Under the pieces are notes generated by a model. That model ran no database searches and had not been told where the DNA came from. It worked only from the letters and a program-made list of their open reading frames with translations. The position numbers and the translations under genes are program-made. Below, one piece after another: positions 22,716 to 34,811 of a stretch of 64,000 nucleotides of DNA. The stretch's first letter is position 1. Each line of letters starts with the position of its first letter. Source of the stretch: Colletotrichum lupini (taxonomy: Eukaryota; Ascomycota; Sordariomycetes; Glomerellales; Glomerellaceae); contig NC_064678.1 in assembly GCF_023278565.1 (NCBI RefSeq), forward strand, positions 4,154,001 to 4,218,000, written 5' to 3'.

Positions 22716-25700
22716 TCAAAAATGTGCGACCGGTAAGCTGTTTTGTTCGTTTGGGGGGCCACGGTACGAGTTCCGTCGAAGGACGTCACCCATACCGTCT
22801 CTTACTTCGCGCGGCCCGCTGATCTTCTGCCTCAACTCCTGGGTTCTCTTCTCTCGCTTACGCTCATTCAGCTGTCGGGGCAGGTTTTGCAACCCTTCCA
22901 AAGTGCCCGAAATCGAAAAACGACGTCTTCGTTTCGGGGGCCCGTCTGCGTCGCGATCGTCGTTCTGCCTCGTGGGAGGCCCCGAGGTAGGTGGGGATTG
23001 GTCGCGGAGCGAGTCGAGGCTGCCGCGGCGTCTCATCACCCGCAGATTCCCGCTGTCTGTCCGGCGAATGGTTCGGCGGTCAGGCTCGTTTTGAGATCCA
23101 GAGTAGACGTCATCCTCGCCGCGAGCAGGAAGGATTGCAAACGTCTTCTTCACCCGCTCGCTAATACGTCTTCGCGGGCTTGGCCTATTGTCAATGGGAG
23201 GGTATCGATAGACTTGGCTAATGGGCTCATCCTCCATCTCCCTCTCCCACACATCGTCATCCTGATCCGAGTACGCAGGGCGCCAGTGCGGATGCAATCG
23301 GTCGTCCTCGGGGGGCGGGGCCATACATTCCGGGCACGAGCATGGCTCTTCAACAGCAGAGTGGTCGTCACCACGAGCCCCAGAGCTTGATCCTCTTCTC
23401 GTGAGAGAAAAGGTTCTGGTAAGGAGCCCAGGTCTGCCACTCTTGGGCGGGTACGTCTCCGAGTTGCGTCGTCGGACCAATGCCCTTTTGATGGCAGATC
23501 TACTCCGCTGAGGTTGCTCCTCTTCCATCGCCTCGAAATAATTGCCCATGTTGCGTTGTCTCTCATGATTGGGGGTTAATCCCGAAGGCGTCGCGGGGAT
23601 AAACTGAATCGCAGGTGGATTAATCGGAGGGACTGGGGGAGCCGCGCGAGGATTGCGAAGCGGTGAATCTACGTCGTCCATGGAATGCTGAGGTTGCGAG
23701 GGTGTGATTGGGCACTCGCCGTCTGGACCTGTGGTGATAATCGTCGGCCCCTGGAGCGTTTGCGGCAACTCTCTTTCGGTCTGCGAATCCTCAGAGTCCT
23801 CCGACGGCTTGTTGGAATGGTTGACGACAAGCACAGATGAGTTTTGATGAGGGTACAAGCTCACAGCCTTGGCCTCAGACACTTCGGGCGCAGTACCGCT
23901 TGTTTCCACCGAAGCTGCTGAGAAAGGCGTATTTTGCGTGGATAGTCGTTTACCAAAGAAGGGGTCACCGTGACGGTCCACATTGAGTTTATGGTCTCGG
24001 TGATGGTGGCCGTTATCAGTCTCGGAGGATGTCGCTCTTTGGAGGGTCAAGGCGGGTATCCTTGTTTCATGTCCAGGCTGTTGATTCAACAAAGCGTTCT
24101 GAGATTTCAAACTTTCCGCGGTGAGCGAGCCAGCGCGGGAAGTATTACGGCTGGTCGGAGCGGATAAAGAAGAAGAACGCTTCGGGATGATGGGCGGATA
24201 GTCAATCGTGCGTTGGTCGGATCCATCTGACTCGGACATTGAGCGCAATTTTCGCCCTGGACGTTCGAATACTGGTGTAGGCAAGTCGTGAGTTCTCGGA
24301 CCATTTGTGCGAGTCGCTGAACCGACACTGGTACTTCTTTTGGATCGTCTACTGCTGGTTGATCTGAGAGACGGCTCCCGACTAGATCTGGATGATCGAC
24401 GATCGGGGACAACAATGACTGGAATGCCACCGCTCTTCCAGACTTCTCTGCGTGCTTTGCTACTTGAAATCGAGTTGAAGGTGGTGTTCGAGGCATAGCT
24501 GTCATGACGGCTTTCGCTAGGACGAGTGAGCGCTCTAGGTCGCCTCGGGCTTCCCTCCAACTGAATAGCCGAGTTTGTGGCAGAGCTGAGGGGAGAAAGA
24601 TCAGAGCCTGAGTCCCTTAATCCAAATTGCTTCCGGACATGCCTGAGCGTCTGCCTCCTTTGGGGGATTGAGGGAGCTTCGACTAAGATTGCCTCGACAA
24701 TAGTGGACGCAACCGACTTATTTGATTTTGCAGATTTCGCAGACATTCCCGACAGCCTGCGAGAGTCCGCGTCAGCTGTTTTCCCTGAGGTTGAGGTATT
24801 AGGCCAAGCGATTTCGCTAGGTGCATAGAAGGCTGCCCTGTCTCGTTGGGACATAGCGCGCACCGCCTTGGCAGCGTTTGTCGGTGTGACAACGCGGTCT
24901 TCGATGATTTCAACCCTCCGTCTTCCAGTCCGCGGCGGGGTTTCGGGCTTAGTACGCCTCTTTCTTACCGTGACATTTCTGCCCAGGTTGTCGTCCCACT
25001 CTTGTTCAACTTCGTTGTTCGAGGCCCATTCTCCGTCAAAGGTACCAAAGTCTGCCTTAGCCTTGGGGGTCGGAAGGTCCTCAGTAGGTGACTCCAGCCC
25101 CAGGCCTAAACCAACTGGAGGCGACGTCCTCACCTGAGGCTCGGAAACGCGACGAACCGTGTTCTGGGATGTTCGTGCTGAGAGGATATTTGGCCTCACA
25201 GTCGATTGCAAGTCCTCTTCAGAGGAAAAAGGCTCTTCTCTGGCAGTTCGGAAAGACTCAGTTCGCGATTCAACGGTAGTAGCTTTCGATACTGTGCGGT
25301 CGATAGGTATCGGTCGAACAACCTTGGGGCGAGTAGCAGGTTGAGGAGGCGTCACATCTGGCGTTGGTGGACTTTTTTGGTTCGGAGGAGTGGCTGGGGC
25401 GCGCGCTGGAGTTGTTGGTGTCTGCGATTCCGGCGCATGAGGTTCGGCGGGCGCCGGGCTTGGATGCTGGATCGAGTGAGTGCTCGATGAGGTTCGCGAG
25501 TGGGAAGGCGGTGTCGGAGGCAAATCCGGGCCACTGCCTATCCGCTTAGGTTGGTGTCTCAGCGTCTGGGGGCTTTGCTGTTGCGGTCCTCGCATTTGCG
25601 ATGCTACGGCATCCACGTCGAGGTCATATTTCCTAGGCGTCGACCGCACTTCATAGGAATGCGCAGAGTCGCTTGCATGTCTCCTAGGGTGTGGCAGTAC

Positions 25701-25814
25701 TTTGTGCTTTTTGAACATTCTTTGCGCCTGCAAGCCGTCTGCAGGCAAGGTCGATACTTGTTTCTTGGATCGAACCGACATGGCGGTGGAGTTGAGGCTC
25801 GTAGCAGCAGCCAT
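22716..25814 (-). CDS. Large serine/proline/arginine-rich disordered protein, function unknown
   Basis: One uninterrupted frame of 1032 residues from the ATG at 25814 (MAAATSLNSTAMSVRSKKQ). The frame is open 55 codons further upstream to 25979, but that part is His/Cys-rich and unlike a conserved start; a start at the internal MSVRSKKQ is also possible. No catalytic domain is visible. The protein is rich in Ser, Pro, Arg and Thr, with many basic RRxS-type kinase-like sites and short polar repeats. Three parts look ordered or constrained: the N-terminal block RMFKKHKVLPHPRRHASDS; a CSCPEC cysteine cluster in the C-terminal third; and a basic C-terminal block, SISGTLEGLQNLPRQL followed by many Lys/Arg. 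Low complexity with a long intact frame argues for a real gene under protein-level selection. A cell-polarity, signalling-scaffold or nuclear role are all possible; I do not assign one. Confidence 0.8.
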   Translation of the reverse strand: MAAATSLNSTAMSVRSKKQVSTLPADGLQAQRMFKKHKVLPHPRRHASDSAHSYEVRSTPRKYDLDVDAVASQMRGPQQQSPQTLRHQPKRIGSGPDLPPTPPSHSRTSSSTHSIQHPSPAPAEPHAPESQTPTTPARAPATPPNQKSPPTPDVTPPQPATRPKVVRPIPIDRTVSKATTVESRTESFRTAREEPFSSEEDLQSTVRPNILSARTSQNTVRRVSEPQVRTSPPVGLGLGLESPTEDLPTPKAKADFGTFDGEWASNNEVEQEWDDNLGRNVTVRKRRTKPETPPRTGRRRVEIIEDRVVTPTNAAKAVRAMSQRDRAAFYAPSEIAWPNTSTSGKTADADSRRLSGMSAKSAKSNKSVASTIVEAILVEAPSIPQRRQTLRHVRKQFGLRDSGSDLSPLSSATNSAIQLEGSPRRPRALTRPSESRHDSYASNTTFNSISSSKARREVWKSGGIPVIVVPDRRSSRSSREPSLRSTSSRRSKRSTSVGSATRTNGPRTHDLPTPVFERPGRKLRSMSESDGSDQRTIDYPPIIPKRSSSLSAPTSRNTSRAGSLTAESLKSQNALLNQQPGHETRIPALTLQRATSSETDNGHHHRDHKLNVDRHGDPFFGKRLSTQNTPFSAASVETSGTAPEVSEAKAVSLYPHQNSSVLVVNHSNKPSEDSEDSQTERELPQTLQGPTIITTGPDGECPITPSQPQHSMDDVDSPLRNPRAAPPVPPINPPAIQFIPATPSGLTPNHERQRNMGNYFEAMEEEQPQRSRSAIKRALVRRRNSETYPPKSGRPGLLTRTFSLTRRGSSSGARGDDHSAVEEPCSCPECMAPPPEDDRLHPHWRPAYSDQDDDVWEREMEDEPISQVYRYPPIDNRPSPRRRISERVKKTFAILPARGEDDVYSGSQNEPDRRTIRRTDSGNLRVMRRRGSLDSLRDQSPPTSGPPTRQNDDRDADGPPKRRRRFSISGTLEGLQNLPRQLNERKREKRTQELRQKISGPREVRDGMGDVLRRNSYRGPPNEQNSLPVAHF

Positions 25815-28800
25815 TTCAGAGGGCGGTTGTTGAAATGCGTTCCAAAGGCATGCGACGCGCTTCAAATGCACACACGATGACCCTTCGCAGGTTAGCGAGG
25901 ATGGGAGAGGGCCAGAGTTCTTTGCATGCTGAGCAGAGTGAAGTTCATGGGCGTGTTCGTGATTGAGATGAGGAAGCAAGTGGCCGACGGTGCGACTTTG
26001 TACAATTCGGAGTGCCGAGTGAAGTAAGGTGAAGATGCAAAACCCGGTGGTGGTTGAGACGTCAAGGTCTTAAGGGTAGGCGTGAGACATTGAATCGAAA
26101 AGACTTGGTTGGTGAATCGCGTCAGAGTCCAGTGGCGTGCAGTGACCGATGGCCGTCTTGAGAGAGAGAGACAACAGAAGCGATGAGACGGAGCACAATC
26201 CTCAAGTAAATTCAACCCAGCGATATGAGACGGAATCTCTCTGGTTGAGGTAAAGAGTACGTGGTCGCAGTGGTCACGATGTACGGCCCGTGTTTTGTGC
26301 TGTAAAGAGAAACAGGAGGAGGGGGATGAGGCGAGGACGAATACTCGGGCGTGGGATGCGGTCCGATCGGGTGCAAGTCGCACAGACCGACGTAGGGAGA
26401 GGAGTAGGGGGCCTAGACTGAGAGAGGACGGGACGATATGTGAGATTGACGCAGCGCTTCAGCCGGGCTTGGTGGAAGCGTGAAAAGGAGGGAAAAGAGG
26501 ACGATCCAAGGCTTCCTGCAACCTGCGGACGGACGCTGGCGCTATTTTGGTGCAGGACACGGCTTCAGGAGGTTGAGACGACGGAGACAAGTCGACGGTT
26601 GTGAAAAAGACAGACGGGAAGGATGATTGGCAGGGCGGGAAAGGGTCTGACGCAAAGGAAGAGAATGCGCCCTCTGGCCTCTGGGGTGGGAGAAGAGAGA
26701 CAAGGGCAGATCAGAGCAGCGCAGAGCAGAGCAGAGCAGAGATGGAGCGGCAAGTATCCGGATGTGAGAAGATTGGTGGTGGCCGAGGGTTGCAGAGGCG
26801 GGCGAGGAGGAAAGCGTGCGAGAAAGAAGAATGGCGGGGCGTTGCGCGCCGGTAAATGGGTACATGATACTTACATCATTGAGGTGCTAGGAACCCTACC
26901 TAGGTAAGGTACCTTACCTACCTTACCTTAGGCATGTATCTAGGTACCCAAGGTGAGGTAAGGTAAGGAAGAGAGGTCGAGGTGAAGTGAGGTCAATGTA
27001 CTGTTTCTACTACAACTGCTTGCAAAAGTACATCAGGGCCGCATCTCAGTCCGATGGTACGTGGGTCCAACCTGTTCGTTTCTTGACGGCTGCGCGCGAA
27101 AAAAGACTGGGCAGCCCCGTCGCAAACTGTGCGTGTTCCGCGTGGACGGTGGATTCGGGGCCTTTCCAAACCTGCCGAGTCAAGGAGATTCCTAGTAGGT
27201 TCCTCCTGTCAGGTAGCAGTCGCGCTCCAAGTCTCAAGTCCAAAAGAAGGCAGAGAAAGTTGGCGAGAGAAAATTCGGGTGGCGGGGAAAGGAACGAACA
27301 GCCAGGCAAACTGCCCTATCTCAGCACTTACGTATTCCTAGCTAAACCCAAGAGACCTCAAGTTAAGGTAAGGTAAGTATCCAGTAAATTGCAAACAGCT
27401 TCTTGCACAGAGTTGTTTCACTCCCCAGCCATGGTCCAAGATACTTGCACTTGCAGTTCTCTACTGTGTACTCTCTCCTCCGTACGAGCACTACTGATAT
27501 CGTCGTCCCCCTCCCCCCTTTTGTCGTCCAGTCGCATCGAGTTCGTCTCGTGATGCACAATTCTGCCAGGATACCAAGAGGTAAGGCGCGTGTGGCCCAG
27601 CAGCAGTAGCTCCGCCAGGGGGGCCGAATGAGGAACTCTTCCACCATCCCAAGTTCCCAGCTGTCGCCGTAGCGCACTACGCGGGCTCAAGTCGGCCGGG
27701 AAAAACGGGGCCGGCTCAGTCCGCCCGCCAATAAGTCAACCTGCACCAAGGTCGCAACGGCCGTTCATAGGTTAGAACCTGCTCGATTGGTTGCATCGTG
27801 CTGCACGCGTGGTTTCCTTCTTCTGCAAAGCCATGCCAACTTTTCTTCTCTGGCGTAGGTAGGTAAAGGTACTCACCTGCTTTTCTCCCCTTGCCGACCT
27901 GTTTCTGTCTCTGTCTCCCACGTAACCACCCCCCCCCCCCCTCTTCTCTCCTCAGTAGGTACTCAGTTGTATGTGCGGAAGGTATTCTTGTACGTGTGCG
28001 ACTGTCTTCGCCTTGGGTCTTCCCTCTCACCAACTCCAACATGCCCTAAGTAGGTATTCCGACCGATTCGGCCACATGTTCTGCAAGCCACATCGCCCAA
28101 TAGGGAGTCGCTCGCACTTTCCAGCCCATAGGTATGGATTCTGAGAGCTTGTGCGTGTCAAAACTTTTTGATGAGGCATCCTTCCTAGTTGGCTGAGAGA
28201 AGGCCGGCGTGGCATCCCACGTATCTCTTAGGCTGCATATCTTGCGGTAAGCTATTTCCGTGCCCGGTTGAACGACGCCATCCGGGCTCCCGTATGAATC
28301 AAAAACAACGCAGATGCAGCAACAAAGAAGTCGTAACCACTTTTCCCAGTGCTTGCCCCAGACAAATCAGAACTGTGCAACTTGGCGTCCTTCTCTCAGA
28401 CCTGCATGACCTCCAACAAACCCCGAGGCGAATCAGCGACCTGCCACGGCTTGCTGCATGAGACAAGGTGCAGATTTGGAAACAGAGCCACTGCAAAGGA
28501 TGCACAGGGAGCCGGGGACGGCAAATTGACTTGGGAGAAAAAGATACGATAGGCAGCGCTGCCATGATTACAGAGCAGCAGCCATAGTTCAGCTCGCCCC
28601 GCCGAGGTGCGAGAAGAAAGAAAGAAAGGAAGGAAGAAAGAGAGAAGAAAATTGCGACCGTGCCGTAGGTACTGCGCAGTCATCATCCTGGCTTCGGCAA
28701 ATGCTGTTCTGACAAGCTGTCGCGCGGGGTATTTCGTCTTCCGTGGTTGAAGTTTCCAGAGTCCAGCCGATGTTCCGCTGCAACAGTAAAACATATGACC

Positions 28801-30450
28801 GTACCGCGCATTTTTGTCAGTCGAAGAGGTGCCGGATTCGGGTTGTTTCAGCCGGGGCAAGCTCAACGGGCGCAGGATGGCGCCGGGGCGGAGCACTCCC
28901 GGGCTCCGCCGTGAACGCCAGGCCTCGTCAGGCGAGAGTCGGCCCGGTGTGGGTCGATAATCTCACCAAGTTCCATGAGCGGCGATGCCATGACGGATCC
29001 GGCACCTCAGCACGTGCTGATGAGCCGGAGCAAGGGACAATCCTCCGTTGACGGTTGAGCAGGTAAGCTGTGCAGCTCACCGCAGCTTGGAGAAGAAACC
29101 CTCAGGTTTTAAGTACCTACAGCTGAGATCCTGGGCGGTGGTCGATGCCCATGCTTGGAATAACATATCGTCCTTATCGATCTCAAGAAGTCATGACAGG
29201 CCGCCGATGAAGCCGACTTCCGGGCAAGTGTCGTACCTTGCTTATCAGCTCTCCGGACCCGGCCTTGCAACATGTCGCATATCATCGCCGTTGTCGATTT
29301 CTCTCCAGGCGAGAGTGTGCATGACGGGTTGCAAGTGCACCGAGGTGGCCGTTACTGCTTGTTTTCCTATTCGGGTAAGCGCCTAGCACAGGTTGCATGT
29401 GTTAGCGTGCCGTAGCTTTATCTTATCAGCCCCGCGTGGGAGTTGCTGCTTTGCCCCACGTCATCGACGAGGACTCCCATCTGGAGGAACTTTCTTCACC
29501 AGTGCATTTCTGAAGAACCAGGACTCTTTTGGAGATCGGTGAAGTCTTCGTCGCTCCCAACGACTCATGAACTAATGTTGTTCAGGGCCATCCCATTGGC
29601 TGAGGTGACTCTGCTCGTTCCAGCTCAACAGGCGCTTCCCCGCGGAACCGGGTTGGTGCTATCGACGCTACAGACTTGTTCTTCAAGACCTGGCCGAAGG
29701 CCCTGCAGAAGGTGCATCTGGGGAACCGATTCTGGCTTATCTCGTTCAGAGTTTGCATCATAATACCGACAACACTCCAACTTGACCCCGCCCTGCTCAC
29801 AGCATCCAGACCGTCCATCCTTGGACCTAGCATCCTAGGAACAGACACTTGGACCGTTCTCCCCACGGCAATGGCTTCGCCGACGGCGTCTTGTTGCCTG
29901 GGTAGTAGGCAGAACCCTGTCACTACATGCAGCACCGCTTGATCTGAGGGTTCTTCGTCTGGAGTGCGGTGGCCGGGTACTCCAAAACTCGAAGCCAATC
30001 GAAGCTCGAACCAAGCATCTTCGCTGATCTTGCAAGCATCATGACATTGGAGAAGGGCGGAGGGAGCTTTATCTCTTGCCCCGCACTGCCAGCAACGGTC
30101 TGCCGCGGCCCCTGGTCTTTACCTAACGCCAACACGTTAATCGTTTTGACCGACACTGCGTCTGATGGTTGTCCATTGACCAGTAAGCGTCTCAGGGAGC
30201 TCCTGTAGTGTGGCTAATACGTCGACGATAAGCTTGCGAGCCGGTCCTGGGGCCATACCTGATGCCCACCATAAAACCTCATGCGTGGAGAAGAGCTGTC
30301 GAACTTTGGCCAATCTGCTTCTGACATAGAACGGGACCTAGCAGCTCACCGAGATTCATAAAGTCAAGGCCATTCCCCTTCATGACCTTCTAAATCTGTC
30401 CCGAGCAATAGCTGCAACTTGAAATCACCATACCGTCAACTGTCAGCACC
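25815..30450. other. 4.6 kb gene-poor region
   Basis: Contains the promoter of the disordered-protein gene on the left and of the agmatinase-like gene on the right. No gene recognised between; open frames at 28396-28896, 29443-29763, 29582-29998 and 29676-29942 overlap one another on both strands. Visible structures are a GAGCAGA-type short repeat near 26715-26742, a dense cluster of ACCTAGGTA/ACCTTAGGT motifs at about 26894-26975 with more copies near 27363-27376 and 27850-27875, and a GAAA/GGAA purine repeat at about 28606-28650. Confidence 0.5.
26894..26975. repeat. Cluster of ACCTAGGTA / TACCTTA palindromic motifs
   Basis: Within about 80 bp, TACCTAGG, GGTACCTTACC, CCTACCTTACCTTAGG and GTACCCAAGGTGAGGTAAGG follow one another, giving several overlapping inverted pairs. 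Similar single motifs are scattered through other intergenic parts of this window. Function unknown. Confidence 0.7.
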
Positions 30451-32039
30451 ATGGTCTCTCGAAGCATCCTCGCACTCTGCCTTGTGGCGGCCGTTTATGG
30501 TCACGGAGACCACGATGACCACCAAAAGTCCATGTCCGGGCCTCATCAGTCCCTTTGGTACAACACGATCCCAGGTGACGGCGGTACTCAGGTATTTAGA
30601 AACGCCATTGACCCGGCCCTCGAGCGTTGTCTTACACGTTATAGGCCGACTCTGTATTCTCGGGCCTTTCCACGTTTGGTCGCCTGCCGTACCAGCCATG
30701 CCTCGGCGCAAAGAACGTCAAGTATGACATTGCATTCATTGGTGAGTAAGGGCGGAGAGCAGTCAACTGTGAATGGCACTTACACCACGCAGGAGCCCCC
30801 TTTGATACTGGTACTTCATACCGCCCCGGTGCTCGTTTTGGCCCGTCAGGAATTCGTCAGGGCTCGCGGCGTCTGAACCTCTAGTAAGTCTATGTCCACT
30901 CCGGGATGCTGGTTCCGCGCGAGGAAGAATACTTACACCGGACAGCGGAGGTTACAATGTGCCATTGGCCACAAACCCGTTCAGCAGTTGGGCTACTGTC
31001 CTGGACTGCGGAGACATTCCCGTCACATCGTGAGAAGCCACCACGTACCTTGCTCATCCGCTTGCTAACTTAAGGCAAGATACGACAATACGTGGGCTCT
31101 GCACCAGATCGAAGAGGGGCACTTTGAAATCCTCTCGCGCCAGCCTGCCACAGATGCGGCGAAGAAGGGACCTGCGAAGAACGAGCGCACCCTGCCTCGT
31201 GTCATCACCCTGGGTGGTGACCACACCATCACCCTACCCCTGCTGCGCTCTATCAACCGTGCCTACGGTCCCGTGTCTGTCATTCACTTTGATAGTCATC
31301 TTGATACCTGTAAGTCAACTGATCCCCAAAGGCGCAAGTAGGGAGACTTACATCTTGCAGGGCGCCCCAAGGTCTTTGGCGGTTCTCCTTCGGAAGTTGC
31401 CAGCATCAACCACGGCACCTACTTCTACCATGCCGCTCAGGAAGGTCTGCTGCGCAACGACTCCAACATCCACGCTGGTATCCGCACGACGCTCAGCGGC
31501 CCTAGTGACTACGAGAACGATGGATACTGCGGCTTCGAGATCGTGGAGGCTCGCGAAATTGACAAGATCGGCACGGATGGCATCATTAAGAAGATTATTG
31601 ACCGCGTCGGCACAAAGAACCCCATCTACCTTTCTCTGGATATCGACACTCTTGACCCTGCCTGTAAGTGATCAAATGTGTGAAACATTTAAAGAATATT
31701 AGCTAACCGTGGCGCGTAGTCGCTCCCGCTACCGGCACCCCTGAGACGGGTGGCTGGTCCACTCGCGAGCTTCGCACCATCCTTCGTGGATTGGAGGACC
31801 TCAACCTGATTGCTGCTGATATCGTGGAGGTTGCTGTAAGTTTCCTTCGTGAATGCTATTGCTACTGGGGACAATGTAACAGAAGACTAAATCATGGGCA
31901 ATAGCCTGCTTACGATACGAATGCCGAGCATACCACCATGGCCGCCGCTGATGCGCTCTACGAGATCATGAGTATCATGGTCAAGCGCGGCCCCCTCAGC
32001 GCCATGGTTAACCAGACCGAGGTCTACGAGGAGCTTTGA
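30451..32039 (+). CDS. Secreted ureohydrolase, agmatinase-like (arginase fold)
   Basis: Eight exons: 30451-30591, 30645-30741, 30793-30883, 30946-31029, 31080-31309, 31361-31663, 31720-31835 and 31905-32039, giving 398 residues; the seven introns are 50-69 nt. The N-terminus ([17 protein letters not shown]) is a clear signal peptide, followed by a His/Asp-rich HGDHDDHQ stretch that could bind metal. Manganese ligands of the family are in place: GGDHT with H186, DSHLD with D209, H211 and D213, and SLDIDTLDP with D308 and D310, followed by [10 protein letters not shown], the substrate-side motif of agmatinases. The family hydrolyses agmatine to putrescine and urea; guanidino acids or related compounds are alternatives. 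The export signal is notable because classical agmatinase and arginase are intracellular; fungal secreted homologues are known. Only this gene of a polyamine pathway is present here. Confidence 0.92.
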
Positions 32040-34811
32040 GGGAGAATCATTGCAGCATGATGACGAGGAAGAAAAAGGACAGCTCTCTCCCAAAGGAAAG
32101 GCGGGGATTGAGGAAAAATCATGGTGGGATGTGGTCCTCTGGAAGGTACAGGCGTCGTCGGAGGTTGGAGTTATGACTGCAAAAGTTGGTGGATGTTGCG
32201 GTTCATAGGTGTGCGTTGGATGTAGTCAGTGAATGAATGATTTCTCAGCCTGAAGAGTATCTGAACCCATCTGCATGGCTCCAGGCCATCCTAATAGATA
32301 GCCAAGTCCACATCGAAGGTATGGATAGTAAATTGCAGCAATACGTGCTCAAGAAAGAGTCACGAGCATCCAAGTGAACTTGGCCTACCTAACTCTCGAC
32401 GGCAGAAACGGCACATGCTTTCATCGATTGACACAGCTTGGCCGCATCAGCTGATGGAACCCAATATTTCCACGGTCCTTGCTTTACCCCTCGCCTCGAC
32501 AGCAAGCCCGCAGCTGGAATTCCAGGCCACCGCGTTCCGAACGCGACGCGTCGTGCTGCTGTACTGGAATGTTCACAGTCTGCCTTATGCAGAGCTTCCG
32601 CACAAGTTTCCTGCGTAGAGACTTGGGAGAAGAAGCACAGACCCGCACCTTTCGGGAGCAGCGGGGCGGCCTCCATAATCGCGACAGGGACTTTAAGTGT
32701 TTCTATTTTGGTCGTAGGGCTAACCTGGGCTGTACGGATAGTGCGTAGGGCGGGCACGCGCGAGCTGCTAGCGATGAAGATGGCCGGGGGCGCATTCCAG
32801 TGGGCTGGTACGCCAACTGCTGCTAGACTGCGTTGCTTCACGGATACTTTGAAGTTTGCGCAACCAATAATTCCACGGGTAGAGGATGCATTTCCTAATG
32901 GGCACTTTGTTAGTCAGGTTTCCCGTTCTTGCGAAACGAGTTTGGAAAGAATCGATGACGAGGTTTTGTCATGGACGAGCGCTGGCTATTCTCGATATTC
33001 AGGGCGTGTATAAGCCATCCCGCCCGTCAGCTCTTCCGGATACGGCCGCCACGGATTTCGTTGAGCTGAAGCCACGAGGCGGTGTTCTCTTCTTCTTTTT
33101 TTCTTGCTGGATTGGTTGGGCCTTGGTTGGATTGTCGTACGAAGAAGCTCTCAGCTTTACCGAATCAGGTTGCTCAGATGGTTTAGATCGGAAATGGATT
33201 TCGGCGCACCGAGCAAGTGTAGCACGAAGCAAACTATGGCTGGGCAAGCGGCCGTTCGTCCGCAAAAGGTTCAAACTGAATGACAGGTGAGAATCGCTCA
33301 TGCACGCAATCTCCTGTCCCCCTTTTTCTTTTTCTTTTTTCTTTTTCGGCCTTTCCGCGCGATCAGAGTACGAAGAAGAGCTGGCGGCGATAATGGCGTG
33401 GCTTGACGGTTGCACGTGTATGTCTTTCGATCCACCAACACCCCCCCTTCGCAACCGTTCTCGGGTGTTGGAATGTGCGCGAGCGGCACCCCCTCCCTCC
33501 CCGGCCACTTTCAGGTTTGCATTCGTGTCAGTTGTCTCAGTCTTCGTTGAAGAAGTGGTCATACTTTGGAAGAATCTCGTGCCAAGCTTGCACCTCTGCA
33601 CGCGATTGCCGGTGGCTTGATATGAGCTGTGTCCATATGGTCAGCTTCGCGAGAAGAAAATACGGTGATTGTTTGACGTTCAAATTTCACCTTGCAGAAC
33701 CAAATCCCAGGTCTTGTTGGTCTAAAATCTGTTAAAATCTGTATCATATCCAAGATGGGAAGTATGGTGAGCAAGATGCAGATCGCAGGTTCATCCCATG
33801 AAGGAATATGCTGCAGGGAGGGGTTGGAAGCTTCGCTCGTGATGTCAGTGATGCAACTCTGCTCTATCGAAAATGCCTCTGCTTCCTTCTCCAAGCAACA
33901 CGCGGCCGATAGTAGGGACTCCAGGGAGCTGGCACGAGGGGGTTATTTCCCTTTGACCTGCCATCCCATGCCTATCCCATTCCTCTCCATTTGCTCCCTC
34001 TCTGCATGCTGCAAGAAACTTACTCACCCCGGTCGTTCCGGGATTCTGGTTGCAGAGGTAGACGCAGTATCGCGGGAAACCGCCCAGACTGCGAGGGCAG
34101 ATTCAGATTCGGATTCAGAGGCAACCAAGTCTCATTGCCTTTTGGAGACGAACTAGAACGAACTCAACCTTCCAAGAAAAGACGCCGACGGCAACCCGAT
34201 TCGCCAATCGGCAGACCCGCCAGAAACGCACCACCAACGCGCCGCTACCAGTCAGTCAGTCAGTCAGCCAGCCAGCCCCCCAGCTCAGCTTCGCCATCAC
34301 ACACACACACACACACACACACACCTCAGTTGACGTTTGTCTCAGCGCCGCCGCCGGCTTTTCTCTCGTCTTCGCTTTTCTCTTTCGAACCCAGCGGATC
34401 CGCCGCCGTCGGTTTCTACAATGGAGAGATAGCTTGACGTTACTTGGCTTTTCGCATGCGCTAACTTTTTAGGCTCCGGAAGCCGATCCCAGCCATCTTG
34501 ACTCTCTTCCTTTTCCGTGCCTGAAGATGGCTTCTCACATATGTTTCCCCCCCTTCACTTAGTGGCGTTGCTTCCACGTAGCCCATCTATATATGGATCG
34601 CGGATAATTCCACCTCTCATCCCTTCCGTTTCTCTCATTATCAGCATCTCATATCTCACACACCTCAGCATAAAGAAATCACATCCCCTCGTTTTGTGTG
34701 AGCTTCAAACCTGCACGTACACAAAGGCTTCGTCTATCCTCCGTCGCCTCCACCCTTCACCCCTCGGCCATCTTCACGTCTATGATAAGATTCAGCTAGA
34801 AGCGCATCAAC
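32040..34811. other. 2.8 kb intergenic region with microsatellites
   Basis: No convincing gene. A 191-codon frame at 32438-33013 on plus is overlapped by a 150-codon frame on minus (32389-32841); neither shows a domain. Simple repeats: CAGT/CAGC tetranucleotides at about 34249-34277, and a CA repeat at about 34298-34324. From 34600 a TATATATGG-like element (about 34586) and CT-rich leader precede the next gene. Confidence 0.5.
34298..34324. repeat. CA dinucleotide microsatellite
   Basis: About 13 CA units, preceded closely by CAGT/CAGC tetranucleotide repeats at about 34249-34277. Confidence 0.85.

Noticed and set aside
25815..25979. 55-codon N-terminal extension of the disordered protein
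   Set aside because: In frame, but its composition differs from the rest and the ATG at 25814 gives a better start; cannot be fully excluded.
29582..30156. Possible degraded gene from several frames on minus and plus
   Set aside because: Fragments could not be joined by sensible splice sites and matched no family I know.
32389..33013. Overlapping 191-codon (plus) and 150-codon (minus) frames
   Set aside because: They overlap on opposite strands, neither has a recognisable motif; one or both must be chance.
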